Shown piece after piece: positions 17,752 to 27,165 of a stretch of 64,000 nt of DNA; positions within the stretch are counted from its first letter, which is position 1; every line of letters begins with the position of its first letter. The position numbers and the translations under genes were made by a program. Under the pieces are notes generated by a model that was not told where the DNA came from, made no database searches, and worked only from the letters and a program-made list of their open reading frames with translations. This DNA comes from Intestinirhabdus alba (GTDB taxonomy: Bacteria > Pseudomonadota > Gammaproteobacteria > Enterobacterales > Enterobacteriaceae): the NCBI RefSeq assembly GCF_009711095.1, contig NZ_WMJZ01000005.1, forward strand, positions 124,001-188,000, given 5' to 3'.

Positions 17752-17787
17752 TATCATAGTATAAATAGTAATATGATAAATACCCAA
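17752..17787 (-). promoter_or_regulatory. Candidate promoter and operator of the AfsA-HAD unit
   Basis: On the minus strand TTGGGT (complement of 17782-17787), an 18-base spacer and TATACT (complement of 17758-17763) form a promoter-like pair about 100 bases upstream of the AfsA gene. The inverted repeat TATCATA (17752-17758) / TATGATA (17772-17778) covers the spacer and -10 box, the position of a repressor site. The DNA is AT-rich, so chance matches are likely. Confidence 0.35.
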
Positions 17788-17905
17788 TAAACCTTAAGGT
17801 GCGGGATTAAGTATCTGAAAGCGATCGTTAATTCGGGACGTCAGAGAACTCGTTATTCCCAGGAGCGTATGGTCGAAAGATTCAAATATAGTATCCATGT
17901 ACGCT

Positions 17906-18245
17906 TATACTCGTCATACTTCAAGTTGCATATGCGTTGGCTTCTGGTTACTCGTCTCATCCATGAGACTCGCCCTGACGGGCCGCCGCTGCGCGGCGTT
18001 CAAATCTGCTCCCGACAGAGTTGTCGCTCACCCCGGTCACTTACTCCGGTAAGCTCCCGGGGATTAATAAGAGACATTCCTGTCTCTCATCAGAGGCAGC
18101 CTGCGGCGGTTCAAATTCGTTCCTGACGAATTTGTCACTGGGTCGCTGCGTGATTCGGCCTGAAGGCCTCCCCCCTTCGGGGCCAGCCTGTGGCTATTCA
18201 AAACGCACAGCGTTTTGTCCTGCAACTCGAACTATTTAGGGTATA
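17906..18245. repeat. Expanded ERIC element (about 340 bp)
   Basis: Both ERIC ends are intact: TATACTCGTCATACTTCAAG at 17906-17925, and TGCAACTCGAACTATTTAGG followed by GTATA up to 18245. The central ERIC palindrome is at about 18026-18069 (CTCACCCCGGTCACTTAC, GTAAGCTCCCGGGGATTAAT). A normal ERIC is about 127 bp; this one has about 85 bases added on one side of the core and about 150 on the other. The added DNA is built of hairpins: GTCTCA/TGAGAC (17954-17969), AGAGACA/TGTCTCT (18070-18087), CAAATTCG/CGAATTTG (18112-18134) and AAAACGC/GCGTTTT (18200-18216). No protein is encoded. Confidence 0.88.
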
Positions 18246-18247
18246 TA

Positions 18248-18381
18248 TGCTTCTGAAATAGCGGTTATTTCGCGCGTGTTCGTTCATTAACGTCCATATT
18301 TGTTCTATTGGATTCAGGTTTGGACGGTAGGGTGGAGGGTAATGCAATCTGTTATTTATCATTTATGCCCAGACTTTCACC
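18248..18381 (-). pseudogene. IS630-family transposase relic
   Basis: Translating the minus strand gives LVKVWA, a stop, then MINNRLHYPPPYRPNLNPIE and QIWTLMNEHARNNRYF. NLNPIE(Q/R)(I/L)W is the signature around the last catalytic Glu of the DDE domain in IS630-family transposases. Only about 45 codons remain, with an in-frame TAA, and there are no insertion-sequence ends. It lies between the ERIC and the 52-bp repeat, so three kinds of mobile or repeat remnant are stacked here. Confidence 0.75.
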
Positions 18382-18433
18382 AGGCTGCGTCCCTTAACCA
18401 GCGAAGCTCACGAGCGGTTAAGGGATACAGCCT
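18382..18433. repeat. 52-bp shortened relative of the 267-bp element
   Basis: AGGCTGCGTCCCTTAACC (18382-18399) and the complement of AGGCTGTATCCCTTAACC (18416-18433) form a near-perfect hairpin. Bases 18398-18433 match the complement of 11494-11529 at 32 of 36 positions. This is therefore an internally deleted copy of the element at 11494-11760, in opposite orientation. The two copies bracket the accessory island. Confidence 0.75.
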
Positions 18434-18481
18434 GACTGCGAACGGTGGCGGGGGCATATAAGTTGACCACGACAGTACTAT

Positions 18482-18516
18482 CGGAGATGCATTCTGACAA
18501 CCTTACGGCATCTCCG
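18482..18516 (-). terminator. Hairpin downstream of dolP
   Basis: CGGAGATGC (18482-18490) and GCATCTCCG (18508-18516) form a perfect 9-bp stem 16 bases beyond the dolP stop. There is no long T run on the minus strand, so termination may need Rho. Confidence 0.55.
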
Positions 18517-18531
18517 TTAGGAAAGGGCGCG

Positions 18532-19107
18532 TTATTTTAAAAACGTAAAGGCGGTGGTGACGCGCTTCACGCCGCTCACCCGGCTGGCGATATCCGCCGC
18601 CGCTTTTCCTTCGCGCTCGGTCACCAGACCCAGCAGGAACACCTCGCCATTTTCAGTCGTGACCTTCACATTGGAAGATTTTACCCGATCGCTGGCCAGC
18701 AGCTGTGAGCGCACCTTGGTGGTGATCCAGGTATCCCCGGAGGCCGTGCCGAGGCCGATCGGATCGCCCTGACGCACCTCGTTATACACCTCTGAGGTGC
18801 CCTCCACGCCCATGGCGATCTGCTTAGCCCGCGAGGCCAGCTCGAGGTTCGGCGTCTGGCCGACCAGCAGCACTTTGCTCTGCCAGGCCGTGACGTTAAT
18901 CCGCGCTTCCTTCTTAATTTGTGCATCTTTCCCCAGGGCGCTGCTGACCCGCAGCTCCAGAGTGCCGTCATCAACCTGGGTGCCCACGCTGCGCGGATCG
19001 GTTGCCGCTTTGGTGCCCACGGCCGCTGTGCCAACAACGGCGGCGGCCACGCAGCCCTGCAGCAGCAGTGCGGAAATAACCACTACGATTGGCGATAGTG
19101 CCTTCAT
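18532..19107 (-). CDS. dolP: Outer-membrane lipoprotein DolP (YraP), dual BON domain
   Basis: A 191-residue lipoprotein. The signal ends in LLLQGC with Cys at residue 19. Two BON domains follow (from about residue 46, LELRVSSALGKDAQIKK, and about 125, ITTKVRSQLLASDRVKSSN). E. coli DolP localises to division sites and outer-membrane anionic phospholipid, supports outer-membrane integrity and interacts with the BAM complex. It is commonly sigma-E controlled; I did not identify that promoter here. It lies 9 bases after diaA, as in E. coli. Confidence 0.95.
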   Translation of the reverse strand: MKALSPIVVVISALLLQGCVAAAVVGTAAVGTKAATDPRSVGTQVDDGTLELRVSSALGKDAQIKKEARINVTAWQSKVLLVGQTPNLELASRAKQIAMGVEGTSEVYNEVRQGDPIGLGTASGDTWITTKVRSQLLASDRVKSSNVKVTTENGEVFLLGLVTEREGKAAADIASRVSGVKRVTTAFTFLK

Positions 19108-19116
19108 GTTTACTCC

Positions 19117-19707
19117 TTAATCATCCTGGTGAGGAAAAAGCGTGCTATCGATCAGATCGCACAGGCAGTTTACCGTCAGCATATGCATTTCCTGGATGCG
19201 TGCGCTGTGGTGTGAGGGGATACGGATCTCAACATCCTGCGGCCCCAGCAGCCCGGCCAGCTCTCCCCCGTCATAGCCGGTTAGCGCCACAATGGTCATG
19301 TCCCGTGTGACGGCAGCCTCAACGGCTTTTACGATATCGCGGCTGTTGCCGCGGGTTGAAATAGCCAACAGCACATCACCCGCATGTCCCAGCGCACGGA
19401 CCTGTTTTGCATAGATTTCATCATGCAGACGATCGTTGGCAATCGCAGTTAAGACCACGTTATCAGTATTAAGTGCAATAGCCGGCAGGCTGGGGCGTTC
19501 GGTTTCAAAACGGTTAATCATATTTGCAGCAAAGTGCTGAGCGTTGGCCGCGGATGTGCCGTTGCCGCAGCAGAGAATTTTATTACCGTTAAGCAGGGAC
19601 TGAACCAGCGTCATGGCGGCGCGGGAGATGGCATCCGGGAGCGCTTCAGCCGCAGCGATTTGAGTTTGAATGCTTTCTGTAAAGCAGACTTTGATTTTAT
19701 CTAGCAC
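19117..19707 (-). CDS. diaA: DnaA initiator-associating protein DiaA
   Basis: A 196-residue single SIS-domain protein, the same length as E. coli DiaA. Clear signatures are [20 protein letters not shown] (phosphosugar-binding loop) and [19 protein letters not shown]. DiaA tetramers bind DnaA and stimulate replication initiation at oriC; the SIS fold is related to GmhA isomerases. 168 GC-rich bases with no gene separate it from yraN upstream. Confidence 0.95.
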   Translation of the reverse strand: MLDKIKVCFTESIQTQIAAAEALPDAISRAAMTLVQSLLNGNKILCCGNGTSAANAQHFAANMINRFETERPSLPAIALNTDNVVLTAIANDRLHDEIYAKQVRALGHAGDVLLAISTRGNSRDIVKAVEAAVTRDMTIVALTGYDGGELAGLLGPQDVEIRIPSHHSARIQEMHMLTVNCLCDLIDSTLFPHQDD

Positions 19708-19875
19708 GCTAATCCTTAAGAACCTGACCCACTACGCTGTTTCAGTTGCTGTTTCGGCTCCGGACAGCGGCCACGCTCCGTGCATACTGGCCGTACGCGC
19801 CGGGAGAGAAACGCTGTCCGCGTCCTGGCCTGCGGCAGCAACGGACGCCTGGTGGGCCAGGCACTGAATCTTCAA

Positions 19876-20274
19876 TTATGAATGGTCGTTGAAGGCATCC
19901 CGAAACCACTCAACGTCACTATTTCCCGTGAAGGCTACCACATCGAACCGGCAATCCACAGTATCAAAACTCCCGTTATGGCGCGCAAGCCACAGGCGAG
20001 CGGCCTGTAACAGCCTGCGCTGCTTGCTGTGGGTCACGCTGGCCGCCGCGCCGCCAAACTGGCTGGAGCGACGGTAGCGCACCTCCACAAAAACGGTAGT
20101 CTTGCCTTCACGCATGATTAAGTCAATTTCACCGCCGCGCTCACGGACGTTGGCGGCGATAAACCGCAGCCCTTTATCCTCCAGCCAGCGGCGCGCGGCG
20201 GCTTCCCAGGCGTCGCCGCGCTTTTTGCTCGTCAGCTGGCGGGAACGATCTGACCCTGCTGGTATTTGAGCCAT
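19876..20274 (-). CDS. yraN: UPF0102 endonuclease-like protein YraN
   Basis: A 132-residue protein with the restriction-endonuclease-like fold of UPF0102. The core motif is [21 protein letters not shown] (E-x(n)-D-x(n)-E-V-R/K), followed by [13 protein letters not shown]. The biological role is unproved; a link to Holliday-junction or DNA processing has been suggested for the family. It starts inside the end of lpoA (43-base overlap), which implies coupled translation. Its sequence diverges from E. coli only at the N terminus. Confidence 0.93.
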   Translation of the reverse strand: MAQIPAGSDRSRQLTSKKRGDAWEAAARRWLEDKGLRFIAANVRERGGEIDLIMREGKTTVFVEVRYRRSSQFGGAAASVTHSKQRRLLQAARLWLARHNGSFDTVDCRFDVVAFTGNSDVEWFRDAFNDHS

Positions 20275-22193
20275 GATAACTTCCTGTTAATCACGCACTC
20301 CTGGCTGGCGGTCAGGGTGCCGGTATTGCCGCCGATCTCAAAACCCGGCACCTGGCGCAGCTGCGAGAAATGGTTGGCCAGTGACCAGGCGTCGACGCCC
20401 ATCGCGTACATGCGCGCCAGAGAGTAATCATTGCGCACGGCGCTGAGCGCCTGCTGCATCAGCGGGTCGTTGCCGCCGGCCAGCATTGGGATCTCGCTAA
20501 ACTGGAGCCCTTCCATCTCCAGCCGGAAATCCGGGCCGGCATTGCCCTGGGCGCTGCGCGAGCTGGCGTAGAGCGTGGCTCTGCTCTGGCTGCCGTTGCG
20601 CATGGCGATCATCGGCTTGATAAACGCGATCTCCTCCGGCGTTGCCAGAATGTAGACCGCGTCCACGCGGCCGCCGCTGCCCTGCGTCATGGCTGCGGAG
20701 GCGACGGGCGTGCCGCTGAGGGTAATTCCGCCGCCGCCGTTGACGCCCATTCTCAGCTCGGCGGTTGAGCCGAACGTCTGCTGCAGTACCACGCCGCCGC
20801 CCAGCGCCTGCCACTCGCTGGCAAAGGCGCTCGCCACGCGGCTGCCGAGCGTGCTGCGCGGCAGCAGCAGTAGCGGAGCCTGCTTACCCTGGCCGTAAAT
20901 ATGGCGCGCCGCATCGCGGGCCTCATCCTCTGGCGAAAGGGCAAAGTAGCAGATATTGATGTGATTCTGCACCGCTTCGGGCTGGTTAAGCGCCAGCACG
21001 TTCAGCGGCGTGTTGCTTCTCACCAGTTCATCAACGTTATTTTTCAGCAGGGGGCCGACGACGATGCTGGCACCGTCCTGCTGCACCTGAGCGAGGATCT
21101 GGCTAAGGGGCTGCGAGCTGGTGTCATAGATTTTCAGCTCCGCGGAGGGGCTGGCCGGGGTGCCGATCGCCGCGGGCAGCGGCGCGGGGGCCGGTGCGGC
21201 GGGCGGCGTCTCGTTGGTCAAATCGTTGACCGGGGTTTGGGATGGGCTGGCAACGGTATCGCCCGTCTCCGGCTGCGCGTCAGCGGAGGCCTCAGGCGCG
21301 CTGACGCGCGGCTGTACAACCGGCAGGGTGCCCATATTCTTCGCCGCTTCAAAGCCTTGCTGAATGGTTCGTCCGAAAATGGCGGCCCGGCCGTTCAGCG
21401 GCAGTAGCAGAGCGATTTTACGGGCGGAGGTGGGTTTGTAGCCCTGTACGTTAAGCAGCGGCGTTGGCAGCAGGCTGGCCCCTGGATTATGCGGATAGCG
21501 CTTTTGCCAGTCGGCGATGGCGGCCTTCAGCATACCGGGGTCGTTGCGGTTGTCGAACCACATCCGCTGCAGATCCAGCCAGCCCTGCAGCACATTTTCA
21601 TCAGCGCCAATGGTCAGGGCGCGGGCCTGCTGCTGGCTCATCGTCGAGAGGAGTTGCCAGGTGGCATCGATGTTTTTTTGTTTGTCCTGCGCCGCCAGTA
21701 GCGGCTGCCGGGCGATAAGCGCTCGCAGCAGATCGAGGGAGGGGCGGCCCTGGGCGCAATCAATTTGCGCCTGCCAGTAGCGCGCCTGCTGATTCGGGGA
21801 CAGTTCGGCGGGCGACAGTTTCGCCAGCAGCGACCTGGCCCCGGTGAAGTTTTTAAAGGCCACCTGAAGTTCGATCGCCAGCAGCAGCTGTTCACGGCGC
21901 TGGGTGACGTTCATCCCCTGCGGCAGCTGTTCAAAGAGCCCAAGCGCCTGGCGGCTCTGCCCTTCTTTCAACAGCGCATGAATGGCGAGTAATTGCCAGT
22001 TGGTCTTGCTATTATCTGAGCTTTGTTGCATCTGCTGCAGATAAAAGCCTGAGTCAGCCTGAGCTGCGCCCTGCATATGGGCAATGCTCTGATCGGGGGT
22101 TCGGGTGCCACAGCCGACGAAAAGCAGCGTCGCCAGTACGACGGACAGGCAGCGGCCTGCGGCTTTTAAACGACAAAATGTTGAGGGTACCAT
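20232..22193 (-). CDS. lpoA: Outer-membrane lipoprotein LpoA, activator of PBP1A
   Basis: A 653-residue lipoprotein. The lipobox is LLFVGC (signal from [19 protein letters not shown]). The N-terminal TPR-like domain is followed by a Pro/Ala/Ser/Thr-rich linker (about residues 295-345; it includes [17 protein letters not shown]), and then a type I periplasmic-binding-like C domain ([23 protein letters not shown] before the linker; [13 protein letters not shown] after). It reaches through the peptidoglycan to stimulate PBP1A. It is about 25 residues shorter than E. coli LpoA (678 by memory), and the difference probably lies in the linker. The start at 22193 matches the family; a start at 22220 is rejected. 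It diverges from rsmI. Confidence 0.95.
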   Translation of the reverse strand: MVPSTFCRLKAAGRCLSVVLATLLFVGCGTRTPDQSIAHMQGAAQADSGFYLQQMQQSSDNSKTNWQLLAIHALLKEGQSRQALGLFEQLPQGMNVTQRREQLLLAIELQVAFKNFTGARSLLAKLSPAELSPNQQARYWQAQIDCAQGRPSLDLLRALIARQPLLAAQDKQKNIDATWQLLSTMSQQQARALTIGADENVLQGWLDLQRMWFDNRNDPGMLKAAIADWQKRYPHNPGASLLPTPLLNVQGYKPTSARKIALLLPLNGRAAIFGRTIQQGFEAAKNMGTLPVVQPRVSAPEASADAQPETGDTVASPSQTPVNDLTNETPPAAPAPAPLPAAIGTPASPSAELKIYDTSSQPLSQILAQVQQDGASIVVGPLLKNNVDELVRSNTPLNVLALNQPEAVQNHINICYFALSPEDEARDAARHIYGQGKQAPLLLLPRSTLGSRVASAFASEWQALGGGVVLQQTFGSTAELRMGVNGGGGITLSGTPVASAAMTQGSGGRVDAVYILATPEEIAFIKPMIAMRNGSQSRATLYASSRSAQGNAGPDFRLEMEGLQFSEIPMLAGGNDPLMQQALSAVRNDYSLARMYAMGVDAWSLANHFSQLRQVPGFEIGGNTGTLTASQECVINRKLSWLKYQQGQIVPAS

Positions 22194-22254
22194 ACTGTAT
22201 CCAGTGATATTTTTAAGCAATGCCCGATATTAAATCGGCAATACGGACGACACA

Positions 22255-23118
22255 ATGAGACAACATGAATCGGCGGATAATTTTCAGGGCCAGCTCTATA
22301 TTGTACCTACTCCGATAGGAAATTTGGCTGATATTACCCGGCGCGCGCTTGACGTTTTGCAATCCGTTGATTTGATTGCCGCTGAGGATACGCGCCACAC
22401 CGGTTTACTGCTACAGCATTTCGCCATTAGCGCCCGCCTGTTTGCGCTGCATGACCATAACGAGCAGCAAAAGGCCGAAACCCTACTGGCGAAGCTGCAG
22501 GCGGGGCAGAATATTGCGCTGGTGTCCGATGCCGGAACACCGCTGATTAACGATCCGGGCTACCATCTGGTACGCACCTGCCGTGAGGCGGGCATTCGGG
22601 TGGTGCCGCTGCCCGGCCCCTGCGCGGCCATCGCCGCCCTCAGCGCCGCCGGGCTGCCGTCGGATCGCTTCTGCTATGAGGGGTTCCTGCCCGCCAGGTC
22701 GAAAGGCCGCCGCGATGCGCTGAAGGCGGTAGAAGCCGAGACGCGCACGCTGATTTTTTACGAATCGACCCACCGCCTGCTGGAGAGTCTGGAGGATATG
22801 GTCGCCGTCTGGGGCGGCTCCCGCTACGTGGTGCTGGCGCGCGAGCTGACAAAAACCTGGGAGACTATCCACGGCGCGCCGGCCGGCGAGCTGCTGGCGT
22901 GGGTGAAAGAGGATGAAAACCGCCGTAAGGGCGAGATGGTGCTGGTTGTCGAAGGGCATAAGGCGCAGGAGAACGAACTTCCCGCCGACGCCCTGCGCAC
23001 CCTGGCGCTGCTGCAGGCGGAGCTGCCGCTGAAAAAGGCCGCCGCACTGGCCGCAGAAATCCACGGCGTCAAGAAAAACGCCCTGTATAAGTACGCGCTG
23101 GCGCAGCAGGCAGAATAA
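22255..23118 (+). CDS. rsmI: 16S rRNA (cytidine-1402-2'-O)-methyltransferase RsmI
   Basis: A 287-residue tetrapyrrole-methylase-fold enzyme. Signatures are [46 protein letters not shown] and [12 protein letters not shown]. With RsmH it makes m4Cm1402 in the decoding centre of the 30S subunit. The C-terminal HTH-like segment ([21 protein letters not shown]) is present. It diverges from lpoA over 61 bases and converges with agaY. Confidence 0.96.
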   Translation: MRQHESADNFQGQLYIVPTPIGNLADITRRALDVLQSVDLIAAEDTRHTGLLLQHFAISARLFALHDHNEQQKAETLLAKLQAGQNIALVSDAGTPLINDPGYHLVRTCREAGIRVVPLPGPCAAIAALSAAGLPSDRFCYEGFLPARSKGRRDALKAVEAETRTLIFYESTHRLLESLEDMVAVWGGSRYVVLARELTKTWETIHGAPAGELLAWVKEDENRRKGEMVLVVEGHKAQENELPADALRTLALLQAELPLKKAAALAAEIHGVKKNALYKYALAQQAE

Positions 23119-23250
23119 ATCAACCGCCGTTTACCAAACGACCCGCACGCCGGGCCTGAACGCCATTCATTGAGCGCGGGTCGCTCAGGGATAACGGCCC
23201 GACGCTGGCCGCGACGCAGAATCTTCAGAAAGCCGAAGAGGCGGCCACGG

Positions 23251-24135
<885 letters not shown>

Positions 24136-25290
24136 TTATGCCTGCCACGGGTGAATGATCACACCCTGCACCACGCGGTTAACTGTACCGCTGGCGGAGG
24201 GCGTGTCCGGGGTGTTGCCGACGGCGATGGACTGCGCAAGGGCGAAGGTTTGCGCGTACATCAGGAAGCAGAAGGCCAGCTCGATGTCGAGAAGGGGGCG
24301 GCCGGGCGGCAGCAGAATATGCGGTCCGGCCTCAATAAGCGGATCGCCGTCGGCGGCAATGGCAATCACGCGCCTCGCCTGGCGATCCCGGCGCAGCTCG
24401 GCCAGTAAATCGAGGTCATAGCGGCGGGTGTAAGGGTGACTGGAGACAAACACCACCACCAGCGTTTCGCCATCCACCAGCGACTTCGGGCCATGGCGGA
24501 AGCCGGTCGGTGAATCGTAGAAGGCGGCCAGCCTGCCGGCAGTCAGTTCCAGCACCTTCAGCGCCGATTCGCGGGCTACGCCCTGTAAGCCGCCGCTGCC
24601 GAGATAGACGATCCGTCGCCACGGCTCGTCGCCGAAAGCGCTTTCCCGGAAATCCCCCAGCGAAGTCAGGATCGCCTGACAGCGATCCGCCACGTCGCGG
24701 AACATGTCGCAACCGAACGTATCCGGAGCGAATACCGTCAGGCAGCTGGCCATCATGGTGGTGATGCTACTGGTCATGGCGAAGCCGCGATCGTGCGTCT
24801 CCGCGGGCATCAGCAGGGCGAAGGCGTTGTCGGCGTTGACCGCGTTCAGGTACAGGCTGCCGGCTTCGTTACAGGTAATCGACAGATGATAGCACTGCGG
24901 GACAAATCGGTTAGCCAGCTCCACGGCGGCGACGCTCTCCGGGCTGTTGCCGGAGCGGGCGAAAGAGACCAGCAGCAGCGGATGCGCCGCGCTCAGGTAA
25001 TCCATCGGATTGGTGACCAGATCGGTTGTCGGGATTGCGCTGACGTTTTTCCCGGTATGGCGCGCCAGCCACGGGGCGATGATATCGCCGATAAAGGCGG
25101 AGGTGCCGGCACCGGTGAGAACGATCCGCAGATCGTCCTGACGCAGAAGCGGGGTCAGAAAGCCGTCAATGTCGGATCGTTGAGGCGCGATATTGCTCAG
25201 CGAGCGCATCCAGCTGGCGGGCTGTTGACGGATCTCTTCTTCGGTCCATGTACCGGTTGTCGGGGCGGCGGAGGGATATCTCTCTGGCAT
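24136..25290 (-). CDS. agaS: Galactosamine-6-phosphate deaminase/isomerase AgaS
   Basis: A 384-residue protein with two SIS domains (VLTGAGTSAFIGDIIAPWL; RIVYLGSGGLQGVARESALK) and the marker FYDSPTGFRHGPKSLVDGETLVV. In E. coli AgaS converts galactosamine-6-phosphate to tagatose-6-phosphate with release of ammonia. It is 12 bases upstream of agaY. It is separated from agaA by 295 bases that carry an AgaR operator, so agaS-agaY probably has its own promoter as in E. coli. Confidence 0.95.
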   Translation of the reverse strand: MPERYPSAAPTTGTWTEEEIRQQPASWMRSLSNIAPQRSDIDGFLTPLLRQDDLRIVLTGAGTSAFIGDIIAPWLARHTGKNVSAIPTTDLVTNPMDYLSAAHPLLLVSFARSGNSPESVAAVELANRFVPQCYHLSITCNEAGSLYLNAVNADNAFALLMPAETHDRGFAMTSSITTMMASCLTVFAPDTFGCDMFRDVADRCQAILTSLGDFRESAFGDEPWRRIVYLGSGGLQGVARESALKVLELTAGRLAAFYDSPTGFRHGPKSLVDGETLVVVFVSSHPYTRRYDLDLLAELRRDRQARRVIAIAADGDPLIEAGPHILLPPGRPLLDIELAFCFLMYAQTFALAQSIAVGNTPDTPSASGTVNRVVQGVIIHPWQA

Positions 25291-25342
25291 AACGCGATCC
25301 TTAATCGGGTGAATTCCACTGCGAGCGCAGACAAACTGACGC

Positions 25343-25366
25343 TAACTTTCGTTTCGTTTCATTTAT
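25343..25366. promoter_or_regulatory. AgaR operator upstream of agaS
   Basis: TAACTTTCGTTTCGTTTCAT plus TTAT fits the AgaR consensus (TTTC-R-TTT-Y-R-TTT-Y with an A/C-rich lead) at all but one defined position. It lies 53 bases before the agaS start in the 295-base agaA-agaS gap. Opposite-oriented A-rich copies (GAAATCGAAAG near 25400, ATAAAACGAAA at 25431-25440) follow in the same gap. Confidence 0.75.
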
Positions 25367-25585
25367 ACCTTAAATGCGATAAATGAAATGTATAGAAAAG
25401 AAATCGAAAGATCAACAACAGAAAAAGAAATAAAACGAAATTTAACGGGAAAACGAAGCGCGGGTTTATGTGTTTGATAAAAAATAAGTTAAATAGATAT
25501 AGCGGCCCGAAGCCGGCGATGGCGAAAGAAAAGGAAAGGCCCGACGGCGCGGTGCCGCACGTCGGAGAAAGAGGTTATCAATCCA

Positions 25586-26719
25586 CTAGCGGAGCTGCGC
25601 AACACCGGCGATCCAGGTCTGCTGCAGGCGGAGAGCGTTATCCAGGGCAATGGCGTTGGCGTATTTACCTGGCGTCAGCGATCCCAACCGATCGTCTATC
25701 CCCAGCAGGCGCGCCGGGTGCCGCGTGGCCATCGCGATCGCCTCCTCAGGGCTGACGCCGGCCAGAGTAACCATATTACGCACCGCCGCGTCCATGGTCA
25801 GGGTACTGCCCGCCAGCCCGCCTGCGGCGGTGCGCACCACGCCATCGCGCATCTCCACCGGCTGGCCGCAAAGGGTGTAGCCGCCGTCGGGCATACCGGC
25901 GGCGCGCATGGCGTCGGTAACCAGTACCAGCCGGGCCGGTGCCCAGCCGCAGCACAACCGCATCGCTACAGGATGCACGTGGTGGCCGTCGGCAATTAGC
26001 TCCAGCCAGGGGCGCGCGTCGCTCAGCCCGGCTCCGACCATTCCCGGCTCGCGGTGGTGCAGGCCGGTCATCCCGTTGAAGCAGTGCACCAGCCCGTCGG
26101 CACCTGCATCAAACATGGCGACGGTTTGCGCGTAGCCGGCGGCGCTATGGCCGAGCATTACCCGCACGCCGCGCTGCTTCAGGTGGCGGAGCGCTTCTAT
26201 CGCGCCCGGCTTTTCCGGTGCCAGCGCCACTACGCGCAGCGTGTTCTGCGAGGCGGCGATAAGGGCATCCAGCTCCGCGATATCCAGCTCGCGGAACAGC
26301 TCCGGCGCATGGGCACCTCTGTTCTGCGGCGTGAAGTAGGGGCCTTCCAGATAGCCGCCCAGCACCATTGCGCCGGGGCCGCCGCTTTGGCAGCGGCGGG
26401 CGATGCGCGCCAGCGTGCGGGTTATATCGGAAAGCGGGGCGGTTACCGTGGTCGGCAGCCAGGCACCGACCCCCTCCCGCGCTTTATGCATCGCCAGCCT
26501 GTCCAGCGTGTCCGGCGCTTCATCCATGACGTCCACTCCCGCGCCACCGTGGACGTGGACATCGATAAAGGCCGGGCAGAGCAGCTCGGCGTCGCGGGCC
26601 GGGATGCCGGCGGGAATCGGCTCAATCGCCTTAATGACGCCGTTTACAATACGCAGCTGACGATCCTCAAGCCAGCCCTGCTCGCTGAGCAGGTGCCTGG
26701 CGCGCAGCAGCCGGGTCAT
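25586..26719 (-). CDS. agaA: N-acetylgalactosamine-6-phosphate deacetylase AgaA
   Basis: A 377-residue amidohydrolase of the NagA/AgaA family, full length compared with the intact AgaA. Metal motifs are FIDVHVHGGAGVDVMD near residue 55, EGPYFTPQNRGAH, GHSAAGYAQTV and the final Asp in VTDAMRAAG. It deacetylates GalNAc-6-phosphate to GalN-6-phosphate in the cytoplasm. The E. coli K-12 copy is truncated, whereas this one is complete. The start overlaps the agaF stop by four bases (ATGA). Confidence 0.94.
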   Translation of the reverse strand: MTRLLRARHLLSEQGWLEDRQLRIVNGVIKAIEPIPAGIPARDAELLCPAFIDVHVHGGAGVDVMDEAPDTLDRLAMHKAREGVGAWLPTTVTAPLSDITRTLARIARRCQSGGPGAMVLGGYLEGPYFTPQNRGAHAPELFRELDIAELDALIAASQNTLRVVALAPEKPGAIEALRHLKQRGVRVMLGHSAAGYAQTVAMFDAGADGLVHCFNGMTGLHHREPGMVGAGLSDARPWLELIADGHHVHPVAMRLCCGWAPARLVLVTDAMRAAGMPDGGYTLCGQPVEMRDGVVRTAAGGLAGSTLTMDAAVRNMVTLAGVSPEEAIAMATRHPARLLGIDDRLGSLTPGKYANAIALDNALRLQQTWIAGVAQLR

Positions 26720-27150
26720 ATGCCTTCCCCGACCAGGGGTTCCTCACGGCAGCGTTCCAGCTCGTCGGCCAGGCAGGTCAGCCCGCGATGGCCGCACTCC
26801 AGCGCTTGCAGCCGGAACGTTTCGCTGCTTAGCCCGTCGCGCTCCAGCGCCATCTCCAGCAGCAGCTGCAGGTTAGTGCCGGCGATCACCTCGCGCCCGG
26901 CTTTCTGCAGCGCCAGCGTAGAGGCGACGCGGAACGGCGTGCCGCCCAGCAGGTCGGTGAGAAATACGATATCTTCCTGAGCGTCCAGCGCGGCGACGGC
27001 CTCTTCCAACTGCGACGTCAATAGCGCGGTGGTAGAGCTTTCCGGAAAGTCAATGGCAATAAACTGCGGCTGCTCTCCCAGAATTTGCCTCATCGCCTGC
27101 GCCAGGCCACTGGCGAAACCGCCGTGGCCGCAAAGAATAATGCCTAACAT
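26716..27150 (-). CDS. agaF: PTS EIIA component, GalNAc-specific (AgaF)
   Basis: A 144-residue mannose-family EIIA domain. The phosphorylated His is His9 in GIILCGHGGFASGL, and the DLLGGTPF motif follows (TDLLGGTPFRVAS). It accepts phosphate from HPr and passes it to the EIIB AgaV. It is present here but deleted in E. coli K-12, so the GalNAc PTS is complete. It lies 15 bases after agaE and is coupled to agaA. Confidence 0.94.
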   Translation of the reverse strand: MLGIILCGHGGFASGLAQAMRQILGEQPQFIAIDFPESSTTALLTSQLEEAVAALDAQEDIVFLTDLLGGTPFRVASTLALQKAGREVIAGTNLQLLLEMALERDGLSSETFRLQALECGHRGLTCLADELERCREEPLVGEGI

Positions 27151-27165
27151 AAAAGCTCCTTCTGC

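Noticed and set aside
17869-18239. Two overlapping plus-strand frames of 72-85 codons
   Set aside because: They lie in the expanded ERIC element; the reading frames follow repeat sequence and carry no protein signal.
11494-18433. Idea that the island is a composite transposon
   Set aside because: The bracketing repeats encode no transposase, no target duplication is visible, and the only transposase trace (IS630) is a short relic unrelated to those ends.
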